A DNA stretch of 64,000 nt from Carpediemonas membranifera (taxonomy: Eukaryota > Fornicata), in contig JAHDYR010000007.1 of assembly GCA_019828565.1 (NCBI GenBank), positions 682,001-746,000 of the forward strand, written 5' to 3'. The notes beneath the pieces were generated by a model that saw only the letters and a program-made list of their open reading frames with translations, searched no databases and was not told the DNA's origin. Position 1 is the first letter of the stretch. The number at the start of each line of letters is the position of its first letter. This document shows, in pieces, positions 38,272 through 48,381 of the stretch. The position numbers were made by a program, and so were the translations under genes.

Positions 38272-40449
38272 ATGTGGGTCCTATTACTGCTATTGGTATC
38301 CGTTAGTGCCTCTCTTATCCGACCAGAAGACGAGATCCTGTTTTCCAAAGGAACTTTGGCGATTCTTAACGAATACGGCATTACCAACGACCAGAGCACC
38401 CCGAAAAGCCGTGAGATCACTGAGAAGTCATACATGTTCATGAAGAACCACCCGACATGCCCGCCGAACAATCAGATCGCGACCTTCGATCACGATACGA
38501 TGACGCTGCACCCGCTCTGGACGTCCAAGTGCTCCAAGGCCCGCCACTGCATCCACGAGTACAACCTGGCGCCGACACACAAACGCCACAAGGACAACAA
38601 GCTGCGGCGCTGGGTGCCCTTCACGGACGCAGTCACTCTCGGCGCCGGCCAGCAGTACAGTGCAACCGACTTACCAAACAACATCTACGTCCAAGTGCGG
38701 TGCTTGTGCAGTGGAAAGCTGATACGCCTCTCAGACATCCCCAACTCGGTCAACGCGGACGGCCTGTGGCAAAACAACGCCGTCCTGCCGCCGACTAAGC
38801 CTGCCACGCTCGACGCTCCCGCGCTCACCGACCCGCTCGGCGGGCTGCGAAACGTTGTCGTGCTGATGCAGGACGCGGTGTCCCGCACGCGTGCGGCGAA
38901 CTACATGCCGGACTATTGGAGCCGGCTGCACGCGATGAACACGCTGCCGGAGGCCGAACGAAACTGGACGGCGTTCGTCATGGGCTCATACCATAGCTCA
39001 GGCTACAACACGCCTGCGAACGAGATGCCGCTGTACGCCGGGATGTCGCACGAGCACTTCGATTTCAGCGGGACGGTTGGGTACTTCCCGCACGAGGGCA
39101 AGGAACCCGCCGTTCGCTGGATCTGGAACGACCTGCGCGACCTCGGCTTCGCGGTCGGCTGGGGCTCCGAGGCATGCCTCAAGATGTTCAACTACCTCTC
39201 GGGCCTGCCGACGATGGAGCAGCAGTTCGACTACCTGCGCTACGGGCCCCACTGCGCGCTGCTGCACGACCACTTCCACCGCACCATGACGAACGAGCGC
39301 TTCTGCTTCGGCGACGAGCCGCATGGGCTGCCCTACGTCCAGTTCATCGCAGACGTCCTGCGCGCCGAGGAGGGCCGGCGCCGTGTGTTCTTCTTCGCGG
39401 ACTTCGAGGAGGGCCACAACATGGCGCTGCCCGCGACGGCGCACTTCCTCGAGGAGTCGACGCAATCCGCAGTCGACCGCTTCATGGACGGCCGCAACGA
39501 CACGCTGCTCATCGTCATGGCCGACCACGGCATGCAGTACGGCTCGTGGTACGACACGCCCTACGGGAAGCTCGACCACAGGCTGCCCAACCTCCAGGTC
39601 CTCGCGCCGCAGTGGTGGCTCGACGGACACCCCGACGTCAAGGCCGCGTTGTACCAGAATCAGCACGAGATCCTGACGACATACGACCTGCACGCCACCT
39701 TCCGCCACCTCGCGGAGTACCCAGCGCCGTTCAGCGCCGTCGCCCCAGCCCTCTCCTATATGGAGCGCCCGCCCGGCGTCGCGCGCAGCCTGCTCGAGCC
39801 GCTCGGAGGGTCGACCATGCGCACGTGCACAGACGCGGGCATCCCCGAGGACTGGTGCATCCTGCAGCCCGGCGCGGTCCGCGAGATGGACGCCGCGCTC
39901 ATCGCGTCCGAGCCCGCGCACGACTTCCTCGCCCTGGCGCTCGCCCGCGTCAATGAGCTCGCAGCTGCAGGCGGCGACACGTGCCAGAACGCGACACTCA
40001 AGACGGGTCTGATCAAGGCCGGCTCGATCATGTCGCTCGACAGCGGCTGGGACTTCTGGCGCTTCGACTTCGACGTCGCCCAGTTCGAGTCGACCTTCCA
40101 CGCCGAGGGCAGGCTGTGGCGCGGCGACACCGAGCTGCCCGCCGACACCGACGCCGGGCCCACGCTCACGCTGGTGAAACAGGTCAGCCTATACTCCCGC
40201 TTCGACAGCTGCAAGTCCGGCAGCGCCCTGCCTGGATTCTGCCTGTGTGACTTTGGCGGAGTCGACAGCGATGAAGCAGAGGTCACTGCCAAAGGCCGGA
40301 GTGTGGTGGCCACCCTTGCGCCGTTTATCGCCATCTTGTTCGCCCTGCTTGTTGTCGGAACAGTTGTGGCCACGATCGTGTGGAAGAAGATGGCCAACGC
40401 CGCGTCTTGGGCCAGGCGTCTGGGCGGGGGCGTCCCGCTGCAGGCATAG
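38272..40449 (+). CDS. DUF229-type (sulfatase/phosphatase-superfamily) type I membrane protein (725 aa)
   Basis: The ATG at 38272 gives a signal peptide (MWVLLLLLVSVSASL). The large extracellular domain has VVVLMQDAVSRTRAANY, a GSYHSSGYNTPANEMPLYAG segment, VFFFADFEEGHN and LLIVMADHGMQYG. The 'DHG' and the 'DavSR.n' motif match DUF229 proteins, which share the alkaline-phosphatase/sulfatase fold. A transmembrane segment (LAPFIAILFALLVVGTVVATIV) and a short basic tail end the protein. Substrate unknown. The frame is open 31 codons upstream of this ATG, but only from here does a signal peptide appear. Confidence 0.78.
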   Translation: MWVLLLLLVSVSASLIRPEDEILFSKGTLAILNEYGITNDQSTPKSREITEKSYMFMKNHPTCPPNNQIATFDHDTMTLHPLWTSKCSKARHCIHEYNLAPTHKRHKDNKLRRWVPFTDAVTLGAGQQYSATDLPNNIYVQVRCLCSGKLIRLSDIPNSVNADGLWQNNAVLPPTKPATLDAPALTDPLGGLRNVVVLMQDAVSRTRAANYMPDYWSRLHAMNTLPEAERNWTAFVMGSYHSSGYNTPANEMPLYAGMSHEHFDFSGTVGYFPHEGKEPAVRWIWNDLRDLGFAVGWGSEACLKMFNYLSGLPTMEQQFDYLRYGPHCALLHDHFHRTMTNERFCFGDEPHGLPYVQFIADVLRAEEGRRRVFFFADFEEGHNMALPATAHFLEESTQSAVDRFMDGRNDTLLIVMADHGMQYGSWYDTPYGKLDHRLPNLQVLAPQWWLDGHPDVKAALYQNQHEILTTYDLHATFRHLAEYPAPFSAVAPALSYMERPPGVARSLLEPLGGSTMRTCTDAGIPEDWCILQPGAVREMDAALIASEPAHDFLALALARVNELAAAGGDTCQNATLKTGLIKAGSIMSLDSGWDFWRFDFDVAQFESTFHAEGRLWRGDTELPADTDAGPTLTLVKQVSLYSRFDSCKSGSALPGFCLCDFGGVDSDEAEVTAKGRSVVATLAPFIAILFALLVVGTVVATIVWKKMANAASWARRLGGGVPLQA

Positions 40450-40562
40450 ACCATGTTATCACGATATATATGTTATCTAGCCCCACCAGGGCAATATGTA
40501 AATGACGTTTAACACTTTGGCTATCACCATTTAGAGAGAATCTCAATTTATTCAAATAGATC

Positions 40563-41147
40563 CTACTGGGCGTAGTGCCCGCTGTATTGCGTCGCGTATT
40601 GCCCCTCCTGAGTCAGTGCCGGCCGGTAGTCCTGGTACGGCGGGGCTGATGGGGCCGGCTGCTGGTAGAACGAGGCCTGCCCGGTGACGTAGGGGGCATG
40701 CGGTGGATGGACTGGGGGTCTGCCCGGTACCTGTCCCACCATGTAGACAGGTCTTGCTCGGTCTAGCTGGCTGGCTCTCGACTTGCGTTGGAGTACGCCG
40801 ACAAGGATGAGGCCAAGGCCGATGCCTGCCACAATTAGGGCGAAGTTAGCGAAGAAGGGCGCCATCATGAGGCTCAGGATGCCGTATGGGATCGCAGTAT
40901 ACTTTGCAATCTCGGATCGGAGGGTTTTGACGAGGAAACGGAGGAGAATGAGCTCATAGCTGATGAATAGGGCAATAACAAAGGCAACAATGACGAGAGG
41001 TATCATCATTGATGCAATTGTAAGAAGAGTGGCGATTATGCCGGCAATAGGGCTATCTGCATCGCTATCATCGCGACGTGTAGTACTGGCAGTAACTGCG
41101 GCAGTAATGAGGAGAAGAAGAACTAAAGAGCCATGAATATGCTTCAT
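40563..41147 (-). CDS. Membrane protein with Pro/Tyr-rich cytoplasmic tail (194 aa)
   Basis: ATG at 41147: signal peptide (MKHIHGSLVLLLLITAAVTA), short acidic spacer (RRDDSDADS), then three hydrophobic segments: ATLLTIASMMIPLVIVAFVI, YGILSLMMAPFFANFALIV and the adjoining GIGLGLILVGVL. The tail is rich in Pro, Tyr and Gln (PVHPPHAPYV, YQQPAPSAPPYQDY), with PPxY-like sequences that could bind WW domains. No family recognised. Confidence 0.6.
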   Translation of the reverse strand: MKHIHGSLVLLLLITAAVTASTTRRDDSDADSPIAGIIATLLTIASMMIPLVIVAFVIALFISYELILLRFLVKTLRSEIAKYTAIPYGILSLMMAPFFANFALIVAGIGLGLILVGVLQRKSRASQLDRARPVYMVGQVPGRPPVHPPHAPYVTGQASFYQQPAPSAPPYQDYRPALTQEGQYATQYSGHYAQ

Positions 41148-41442
41148 TACACGTATGTTGGCCCAAAACGAAATCGTTATCGTCGCTATTCTAAGACATT
41201 GGGTTGGTTGCGAACGTTGCGCAGATCTGACAATATAGGCAACCAATGCCTGGGCTATCTTCTGATCTGGTCGAACATCAGTCCCACAGAGGTACCACTG
41301 TATCGGCGTGGGTCCAGCAGTTTATAGTCCGAAGGTGGTTTGAAGATTCCAGGATCACGGCTGGCACAACCAAGATCGCAGCTACCAATACGAGTGCAGC
41401 AAGGTCAAACTTCACACGGCCACGCGCTTTCTCTCCCACCCA
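41148..41442. other. Intergenic stretch, no gene
   Basis: Lies between two minus-strand genes. I see only short unsupported frames. Confidence 0.5.
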
Positions 41443-42555
41443 CTACCCTCGCCGCTTGGGCCGGTATTTGGTGAGACGATCCGCCACTGACCGGATCTCC
41501 CGTAAAATCTGAGACTCAGTCAGCCTTGACAGAGTAGTCGTATCCAATCCGTATCTTTCTGCCCTGTCGAGCAGCCCCGGGGTTCGGTCAGCCTCGTCAA
41601 CCACAGCCTGACTCTTCCGACACGCCCTGACCCAGAACCCTAACTTCGCAGGTTTAGGGTTCGCTGTGCAGCCCTGTAAGGCGTCCCAGAGTGCCCGGGT
41701 TGGCCTCGGGTCGGGAGGCCAGTCGGACACGGTAGCGCCGTGCGTCCGCTGCTGGACAAAGACGGACAGGGGCACCGACCCCCAGTCAACCTCCTCCGTG
41801 GCGGAGTCCATCCAGAGCTTCTCAACGGTGGCTTGAAGGCTCGGCAGGTGTTTCTCGATGTCGGCCAGACTCAGCTCGGACAGGTCAGCCATGACTCCCT
41901 TGAGGGCCGTCCTGGACCATAAGTCTGGGCGATAGAGGACCACGGCCGCGACAAACGCGCTACCGGGGCAGTTTTTGAACAGAGTGAGGCGTTGTAGTCT
42001 CTTTTGAATCTCACTGAGCTGGTCCATCGCATCATCGCCCAGATTGAACTCGAATCTGCGCTGAATAATTTCTAGTACCATCGGATAATACCCGAACCTT
42101 GCCAGCGTGGGGAACATCGTGGAGTATCGCACGACTTCGGCTGAGGTTGCCTGAATCAACCGCAGAATCTTGTACGGGCTGACAAAGACGTCGTGCTTGA
42201 GCAGCTCTGTGCAGATTAATGCGCATGTCCAGTTGAGCAGCGAGGTTTTGGTCACGTGGAAGCCGTCCTTCACGTCTAAGGGGAGGCGAAAGTTGGCGAT
42301 CTCCACACACCGGTCATGAAGCGATACGTGCTTGAGGATACCTAGGATCAGCGCTACATAGCTCTTTGCTTCGTATGGAATGTGTTTCGCACTGTATTGG
42401 GCACCAAGCGTCTTATGGGACTCGTTCGTGACGAATCCGTCTTCAATAAAGTCTTCCTCGATGATTTCACCGCATATCTGGCAAGCAACCTCCCCTAAAT
42501 CAGTAGTAAACGTAAGCTCGTGGTTGCATCGGTGCTGCCCCTCCCATTCCGACAT
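41443..42555 (-). CDS. Divergent TFIIB-family (TFIIB/Brf-like) transcription factor (370 aa)
   Basis: The N-terminus carries a zinc ribbon: RCNHELTFTTDLGEVACQIC followed by GEIIEEDFIE, which matches the TFIIB/Brf pattern ('C.....l..D...Ge..C..CG.vi.e..i..g'). The first zinc pair here is Cys-X-His in place of Cys-X2-Cys. Beyond it lie two regions of helices (LALILGILKHVSLHDRC-like and QLSEIQKRLQRLTLFKNC) that could be degenerate cyclin folds. Such factors bridge promoter DNA, TBP and RNA polymerase. The start is the ATG at 42555, 13 nt from a TAAACTGC element in the shared 154-bp divergent promoter with the SPATA17-like gene. Confidence 0.55.
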   Translation of the reverse strand: MSEWEGQHRCNHELTFTTDLGEVACQICGEIIEEDFIEDGFVTNESHKTLGAQYSAKHIPYEAKSYVALILGILKHVSLHDRCVEIANFRLPLDVKDGFHVTKTSLLNWTCALICTELLKHDVFVSPYKILRLIQATSAEVVRYSTMFPTLARFGYYPMVLEIIQRRFEFNLGDDAMDQLSEIQKRLQRLTLFKNCPGSAFVAAVVLYRPDLWSRTALKGVMADLSELSLADIEKHLPSLQATVEKLWMDSATEEVDWGSVPLSVFVQQRTHGATVSDWPPDPRPTRALWDALQGCTANPKPAKLGFWVRACRKSQAVVDEADRTPGLLDRAERYGLDTTTLSRLTESQILREIRSVADRLTKYRPKRRG

Positions 42556-42567
42556 ATCGCCATTGCT

Positions 42568-42575
42568 GCAGTTTA
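42568..42575 (+). promoter_or_regulatory. GCAGTTTA motif (reverse orientation relative to the TFIIB-like gene)
   Basis: Reads TAAACTGC in the direction of the minus-strand gene, 13 nt before its ATG. Confidence 0.35.
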
Positions 42576-42678
42576 TGTTGAGTCCGACTCCACCGTCATG
42601 GATGGGCGAAGTCGCTCTATACCCGGGAGGCGCATCGCATTGCCTTGCAAGCACGCAAGTTCAGCTGATGGATCGAGC

Positions 42679-42686
42679 GCAGTTTA
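42679..42686 (+). promoter_or_regulatory. GCAGTTTA motif before the SPATA17-like gene
   Basis: Lies 24 nt before the ATG at 42710, in gene orientation. Confidence 0.4.
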
Positions 42687-42709
42687 AGGAAAAATCAAAA
42701 AGCACAACG

Positions 42710-43425
42710 ATGGAGTTTCTAGACATTGAACGGCACAAGGATGCAATTTTGGACAGTTACTTCGCTGCCACACAGTATGTTTCCCCCCATCTGATCACAC
42801 AGAGATGCAGAAGGGAGTGCCGATAGAGAATTTTCCTCCGCACTACGCATACAGGCCCTGTGGAGAGGCTATAGGATGCGGTCGCAATTGGCTGTATGGA
42901 AGTATGTATCATTCCACGCCAGTTTCCTCACATAGTTTCGCTGCAACGGAGATTCAACGCGCCTTTCGAGGCCACATCGGCCGTGTTCTGTATCACCGCG
43001 TTGTCGAGACGAAGGGTCACCAAGAGCGCCTGGACTACTTTAACAAGCATGCTACACAAATCCAGCGGATCTTCAGAGGCTACCTGTCTCGTAGAAAGAT
43101 CCTCGATTTCGGCAAGCGGAACGCCTACCTTTCGCAGCTAGAGGCGCGAAACCTTGAGATGACGCAGGCACTGAAGGACTACGAGATCGAGATGGCCGAG
43201 GAGGCCGAGCGTGAAGAGACGGAGCGCCAGACACAACAATTCACGGCCGTCGCCTCGAAACTGCACCACCTTCTTTCCACAAAGACGACACCGGGCATAT
43301 ACAGACCACCAATCAGGGATATGGCGCCGACGGTGGGTGATGTGCCGGTCGAGTCGTTTATAGAGGAGCTAGGCAAGCTGCACGCGACACAGACAGTGCA
43401 GGGCATGCTGGCCACTCTTCGGTGA
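42710..43425 (+). CDS. SPATA17-like IQ-motif protein (three exons, 217 aa)
   Basis: Exons 42710-42774, 42803-42901 and 42936-43425. Splicing reveals three calmodulin-binding IQ motifs: ALRIQALWRGYRMRSQLAVW, ATEIQRAFRGHIGRVLYHRV and ATQIQRIFRGYLSRRKILDF. Reading through without splicing loses the first. A helical Glu-rich region follows, then HHLLSTKTTPGIYRPPI, which resembles the SPATA17 C-terminal 'LLST...PGiyn.p' segment. SPATA17 is a conserved flagellar/axonemal protein, which fits a flagellated protist. The gene is divergent from the TFIIB-like gene. Confidence 0.82.
42775..42802 (+). other. Spliceosomal mini-intron (28 nt), SPATA17-like intron 1
   Basis: Begins GTATGT and ends GATCACACAG. 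Removal opens the frame with the first IQ motif. Confidence 0.85.
42902..42935 (+). other. Spliceosomal mini-intron (34 nt), SPATA17-like intron 2
   Basis: Begins GTATGT and ends CCTCACATAG. Removal joins IQ motif 1 to IQ motif 2 in frame. Confidence 0.87.
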
Positions 43426-43531
43426 GGCTGTACCGTATTAAACTTACTGGCGACCCATGGTCTGGGTGCAAGAGCCGCTGGCATATGACTGGGTCCATTT
43501 GACTGCGCGAAGGACAGGCAAGAATGAATGA

Positions 43532-43801
43532 GCTCAAATCAAATCTACTCCCTTTACCATTTCCGTCATCAAGCATTGCCGAGATCGTCCAAATTTACCA
43601 AATCGCGAAGTCGGAAAGAAGTCATTCCAGATCCTCAACGAGATCCGCAATCACGCGGGCACGAACACCTTCGCGGGCGACTCTGTCACCCCCTGGTCCC
43701 TGGACCAACTCATCGTTGACCTCGCTGCGGGCCTAGCCCGGGGCAACTTCAGAGTTCATCAAAAGGCAAGCGGCGAACCCCTCGCTGTCGCAACCGTCTA
43801 A
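43532..43801 (+). pseudogene. Coding-like fragment without a start codon
   Basis: One frame reads VGKKSFQILNEIRNHAGTNT, then FAGDSVTPWSLDQLIVDLAA and GLARGNFRVHQ before a TAA at 43799-43801. The composition is that of a folded protein, yet the frame opens after a TGA and has no ATG; two other frames carry ATGs at 43524 and 43528. It may be the 3' part of a gene that has lost its 5' end, or an exon whose partner I cannot find. Family unknown. Confidence 0.35.
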
Positions 43802-44124
43802 CTTGCCCCAAAGCCGCCTTACACACCAAGGGCAACAGCAAGCGCCACTGGCAGGCCTCGTATATAGATATATATATTGAGGTATCATAGAGTGCACAGT
43901 GCAAGCAGTAAAGTAACTCTCAATCGTCTATAGCTGACTTCAATCAAGACCTTGCCTAGGTACCTCAGTTCCACACAGCTACAACCCTCCGCAGTATAAT
44001 GGGCTATATCAAAATCAATTTTTTCGCACGATAAGGAAAAGAACACGTGACGACCAAAGAATGTGACAGAAGATCGTGACGTTTCAAAAGTTTTTTCCAA
44101 CGCCATAATTTCCATCGAATTGCA

Positions 44125-44883
44125 ATGGTCAAGTTCTGTAGCTATCCGCAGCTTCTCTCCGCCGTAACCGTGCCGGGGATGATTTCTATTCCCCTCTTCT
44201 TCGGAGGCTTGCTGTTTCCAACCGTTCTTGGTTTCCTAGGAGTTCCATTCGGTCCGCTTGGGCCTGGATTCTTCCTTGCTGAACCCGCCTTCTGGATCAT
44301 TATCGTGACCGTCTCGTTCATCCCAGCCCTCCTGTCCCATGCAGTCGTGGCAGCTGTCCTGCTTGTAGTCCTCTGCGTATTCGAAATTGACGAGGAGCTT
44401 CTTGGGAAGCACAACCTGACCGCGTCGGCCATCGCTGAATCCATCCTGTTGTTTGACGTGCCCATGAGCATAGTCTACATCATTGTCGACCTCTTGTTTT
44501 TCCCCACGCTTTATCTCATCATCGAGATCCCCTTCATCATCTTCTGCTTCTACATCATCCCCCCTCTCACGCTCGTCCATCTCCTCCTCTACGACGTATA
44601 CTTGGGGGGCAAGATCCCCATCTTCAAGCCCAGCTACACTCCGTTCAAGGTCAAAAAGAACGGGAAGAAGTACCGCAAGTATGTCCTGTACTTCGTGCCT
44701 GCCTCCATTATGGTTATCATGGGCCTGCCCTTCTTGATCGTCGTGTTCCCCTTCACCATCGCCGCCATTATTGGCCTAATCGTCGCTGCGAAGTTCCTCT
44801 CAAACAGGAAGGATATGGAGGACAAGCTGGAGACGGGCGACTACCCCGTGGCATGCCCCGCCGATGCCAAGGAGGAGGCCTAA
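44125..44883 (+). CDS. Multi-pass membrane protein, function unknown (252 aa)
   Basis: About five to six hydrophobic segments, many rich in Ile, Val, Pro and Phe (ISIPLFFGGLLFPTVLGFLG, FWIIIVTVSFIPALL, IEIPFIIFCFYIIPPLTLV, PFLIVVFPFTIAAIIGLIVA). A basic loop (FKVKKNGKKYRKYVLYF) precedes the last pair, and the tail is acidic. No signature of a known transporter is recognised. Confidence 0.65.
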   Translation: MVKFCSYPQLLSAVTVPGMISIPLFFGGLLFPTVLGFLGVPFGPLGPGFFLAEPAFWIIIVTVSFIPALLSHAVVAAVLLVVLCVFEIDEELLGKHNLTASAIAESILLFDVPMSIVYIIVDLLFFPTLYLIIEIPFIIFCFYIIPPLTLVHLLLYDVYLGGKIPIFKPSYTPFKVKKNGKKYRKYVLYFVPASIMVIMGLPFLIVVFPFTIAAIIGLIVAAKFLSNRKDMEDKLETGDYPVACPADAKEEA

Positions 44884-45059
44884 TAAATGAGATACGATAT
44901 GATATGAGATATGAAACGATTGGTCAGCCTGCTGTCACACACGTTGACTGGGGCAAACTCTTGTTAGATCATACGATGCATGAAACACTCAGCGGATCCC
45001 GTCCCCTGGCGCCTTAGATTCCTGTGTATCCTCCGTCATCGCCCGCGGAACCCACTAAT

Positions 45060-47303
45060 TTATTTCTTACCGTGCTGACCAATTTGCGCCACAAGCGCCT
45101 TCTCCTCTTCCGACGCCAAGCCTGCCGCGATACGCTTCTCACCATGAGCGGCGAGGGTCTTAGCGTACTTGCCTAGCATCTTAGCGTTGATCTCCTGCTC
45201 GAGGACGACCTCTGTCTTCTCCTTCGTTTCCTTGTTAAAGACCTTCTTCTTCACGCTCTTCGTCTTCGGCAACCCGACGACGGCATCCTCGCCGGGGCCG
45301 CAGAGGGCGACGACATCAGCATACGTCTTATTGACGTTCGTCTTGTCCTTATGGTCGACCGACTGATATGCCTCGCGGGCCTGGAGGAAGAACGTGCCCA
45401 CGGGTATGGCGAGCAGCGCCGCCTGGAGCTCGGCCTCAACCTTCTTGGCGAGGGCCTTGGCCTCTTCCTTGCGGCGCTTGGCGTCGATGATGTCGAGCTC
45501 CTGCTTCTTCTCGGCCTCGCTGAGCCACTGCAGGACGTACCCCGCCCCATCGGTCTTATCCTGCACGCTCACGCCGAGGACGCGGAGGAGGCGTTCGCGG
45601 GTGGCATCGCAGGCGGCGAGTACTGCGACTGGGAGCTTCTCGGCGGGGGTGGCGATGGCCTTGCGGATGGACGCAATCAGCTCGGCGAGGACGGTGGCAC
45701 CCTCGCCAACAGCGGGCTCGGCGTTCTCCTCGGCGGCCAGGAGCGCTTCGATGGCCTCGGCCCCGGCGGCATAGTCCTTGGAGCGCTTGGACTCGAGGGC
45801 TGGGGCCCGGACGGCAGCACGGAGGTCGGCCACGCGCTGGGCAACGTCGGCGTCGGGGCCGGACTTCTCAGTCGAGATCTCCACGCCGAGGAGACCGAGA
45901 ACCTCGAGTATAAAGGCCTGCAACGCATCAGCGCCGGTGCGGTCGAGCTCGCCCTTCGCCTTGACGACGTCGTACTCGCGGATGAGAGAGAAGAGCCTCG
46001 CGAGGGTGCGGTCGTATCTGAAGTTGTTCCGGAGATCATCATCCATCTGCTGGCGAGCCGCGGCGACCAGGCCAGCAACGACAGACTCCTCTGCGGCTGT
46101 TCCGTCGAAAGAAGCCAGCTCGGAGAGGACAACACGCAGCTTACGCTCGTCGGCAGCGGCCGTCTCGAGCAGGGCAGGCTGGTACTGGAAGTCGACGTTC
46201 CAGGCGCTGTTGAGCAGCATCAGACGCACCTGGGTCGGCGTGTAGTCACGCAGAGTGTCGGCGATGGTGACAAAGTTGCCGAGAGACTTGGACATCTTGT
46301 TGACGCAGCGGTTTCCGTCAACAAAGTCAACAACGGTCAAACTACCTGTGTGGAAGAAGTAGTTGACCCACTGCTGGCAGCCCCAGTACGCCTCGGACTG
46401 GGCGAGCTCGTTGTCGTGGTGTGGGAAGCGCAGGTCGATGCCGCCGCAGTGGATGTCGAAGAACGGCCTCTCGGGCGTGCACAGCTTGTCCGACGCCATC
46501 ACAGAGCACTCGATATGCCACCCAGGGCGCCCGCGGCCCATGACACGGCCGTTCGCGTCCTTCTGGAGCTCCTCACCGATGAGCTCGGCAGGGTCCCATG
46601 AGCACGTGTCCGCGACGACAGCCTCCTCCGCCTTCACCTTCCAGAGGGCGAAGTCTTCGGCCCTCTTGCGGCCGTCCTTAGGCCTCTCTGACTCGGGAAG
46701 GTCGTCGGGGGTCACCGTGACGGAGCCAGGCTCGAGCTTGCCGTACTTGTGCGTCTTGGTGAACTCGTGGACGTCGAAGTAGACGGAGCCGTCGGGGCCG
46801 CAGTAGGCGAAGCCCTTGGTCATAAGGGCCTGGATGAAGCGGACGATCTGGGGCATGTACTCGGAGACGCGGGTGATGTCGTCTGGGGGGAGGACGCCGA
46901 GGTTCGCCATGTCGTCATTGAACAGCTGCTCGAAGCGGCGGGAGATGTCCTGGAACGTGGAGTACTCATTGGCGCCGGCCTGGTCGGCAATGAACTTGTT
47001 GATGATCTTGTCGTCAATGTCGGTGACGTTCTGGACAAGCTTGACCTTGTAGCCGAAGTACTGCTCAATGATACGTCTTATGCAGTCAAGAGCTACGTAT
47101 GTGCGGGCGTGGCCTAGGTGGGAGACGTCGTACACCGTTGGGCCGCACTGGTACCAGAGAACCTCGCGATCCTTGGGCAGAACGAGCTCTTCAAGCTCTT
47201 TGCCCGCACTAAGAGAATTCGCTACCCTTATTGGCTTTGAACCATCCGCATTATTGTCTGAAGGCGCCATGATCACCGACGGGATCGTGTCGTTGACCTG
47301 CAT
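45060..47303 (-). CDS. Cysteinyl-tRNA synthetase
   Basis: 747 aa, single exon, ATG at 47303. Class I synthetase motifs are in order: zinc-ligand CGPTVYD with the HIGH-type HLGHART just after it (residues ~53-68), GWHIECSVMA and DIHCGGIDLRFPHHDNE (further zinc ligands, residues ~255-290), and KMSKSLGNF (residues ~330). An anticodon-binding helical region follows. The C-terminal ~250 residues include a Lys/Glu-rich section (KKQELDIIDAKRRKEEAKAL) as in eukaryotic cytosolic enzymes. It charges tRNA-Cys in the cytosol; no clear organelle presequence is seen. Confidence 0.96.
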   Translation of the reverse strand: MQVNDTIPSVIMAPSDNNADGSKPIRVANSLSAGKELEELVLPKDREVLWYQCGPTVYDVSHLGHARTYVALDCIRRIIEQYFGYKVKLVQNVTDIDDKIINKFIADQAGANEYSTFQDISRRFEQLFNDDMANLGVLPPDDITRVSEYMPQIVRFIQALMTKGFAYCGPDGSVYFDVHEFTKTHKYGKLEPGSVTVTPDDLPESERPKDGRKRAEDFALWKVKAEEAVVADTCSWDPAELIGEELQKDANGRVMGRGRPGWHIECSVMASDKLCTPERPFFDIHCGGIDLRFPHHDNELAQSEAYWGCQQWVNYFFHTGSLTVVDFVDGNRCVNKMSKSLGNFVTIADTLRDYTPTQVRLMLLNSAWNVDFQYQPALLETAAADERKLRVVLSELASFDGTAAEESVVAGLVAAARQQMDDDLRNNFRYDRTLARLFSLIREYDVVKAKGELDRTGADALQAFILEVLGLLGVEISTEKSGPDADVAQRVADLRAAVRAPALESKRSKDYAAGAEAIEALLAAEENAEPAVGEGATVLAELIASIRKAIATPAEKLPVAVLAACDATRERLLRVLGVSVQDKTDGAGYVLQWLSEAEKKQELDIIDAKRRKEEAKALAKKVEAELQAALLAIPVGTFFLQAREAYQSVDHKDKTNVNKTYADVVALCGPGEDAVVGLPKTKSVKKKVFNKETKEKTEVVLEQEINAKMLGKYAKTLAAHGEKRIAAGLASEEEKALVAQIGQHGKK

Positions 47304-48381
47304 TTGATGAGCATCTGATTAGCCCCGACCTCCGAGTTCTGACACGCGTAGGAACACGAACTGCACTGGACCCGGGCTTTGACTGATACTTTTCCCTGAC
47401 GAAAGCAGCTTCTGTTGCCGAAGAGAGAGTCCTCATCATCTCGGATGGCGCGAGGAGGCTGAGATAGTAAAGCGCACGTACACCTCACTGTCAGGTTAAC
47501 TACTAGCTAAACGGATTTAGTCTGGTCAGACTTCACTTGCCACCCAGCAGCATAAGCCCTCACTCCAACCATGCACTTTCCAGCAGAGTGGTTCAAGCGC
47601 CTTTGTATGTGCCACATTGTGCACCTAGACTCCTCGCCGCAGTCTTCAGTTTTGAGGCACCCCTGCCAATTTCATCTGCCAGGGTCAAGTTTGGTCGCAG
47701 GGGAAGAGTGCCCTGCCTGAATCTCCGAAGGCAAAAAGGAACGTAGGGGCGATGGTATCGGTCTACGGCAAGGTCTGAGATGATAGCTGCTTCGAGCCTG
47801 GAGTAGGGGCGGCGACAGAAATTGGCGGGACGTCGAATTTTGAGGACGAAGTGGAAATCCGATGATTTAGAAGCTTGAGCTGCGGAAACGAACGCCGGGG
47901 CCTGCAAAGCGGTTTGCGAATGCAGGGACTACTGTCTCGTTTGTGATGGGTTGATGTCGGTCATTAGACGAATCAGAGCCGCCTGAGAGCGTGGCGACGG
48001 CCTTCTGGAGCCATGCTGATGGACTCCCGAGGCTTTGGATGAATGTACTGCTTTGCTTATCGCCAAGAAGGTGCATCGATGAAGGTTGTGATGTTTTGAC
48101 GCTGTTGCGTTCTCTTGCAACTTGATCGCGCCCCGATCATCAGGCTAGATCTCGCCAAGATCAAAGTGCTGACATCCCGATATTCAGAGGGGCAATAGGC
48201 TATATATGCCCAACTAAGCCTGGCCAGCCCTTGACTTTTGAGCCGAATCTCTGATCACGCTTACAGGACACAAAATAGCCCGCCTATTTCAAGCAATATC
48301 GCCCGACATCAATTCCCAGGCTACCCCAAAGCCACCACTAATCCTATAAACCTCAGCTCATTTACAGTGCTCCTTGCCCTC
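47304..48381. other. Gene-poor kilobase; one doubtful 69-codon frame
   Basis: Between CysRS and importin-alpha genes. The best candidate is a minus-strand frame from an ATG near 48076 to 47867 (MHLLGDKQSSTFIQSLGSPS...), Ser/Gly-rich and without recognisable domain. A plus-strand frame at 47593-47907 on the opposite strand looks fortuitous. I find no tRNA-like A/B boxes or strong hairpins. Confidence 0.5.

Noticed and set aside
47593-47907. Small frames in the gene-poor kilobase
   Set aside because: There is no domain, biased composition or promoter context; chance frames are expected at this GC content.
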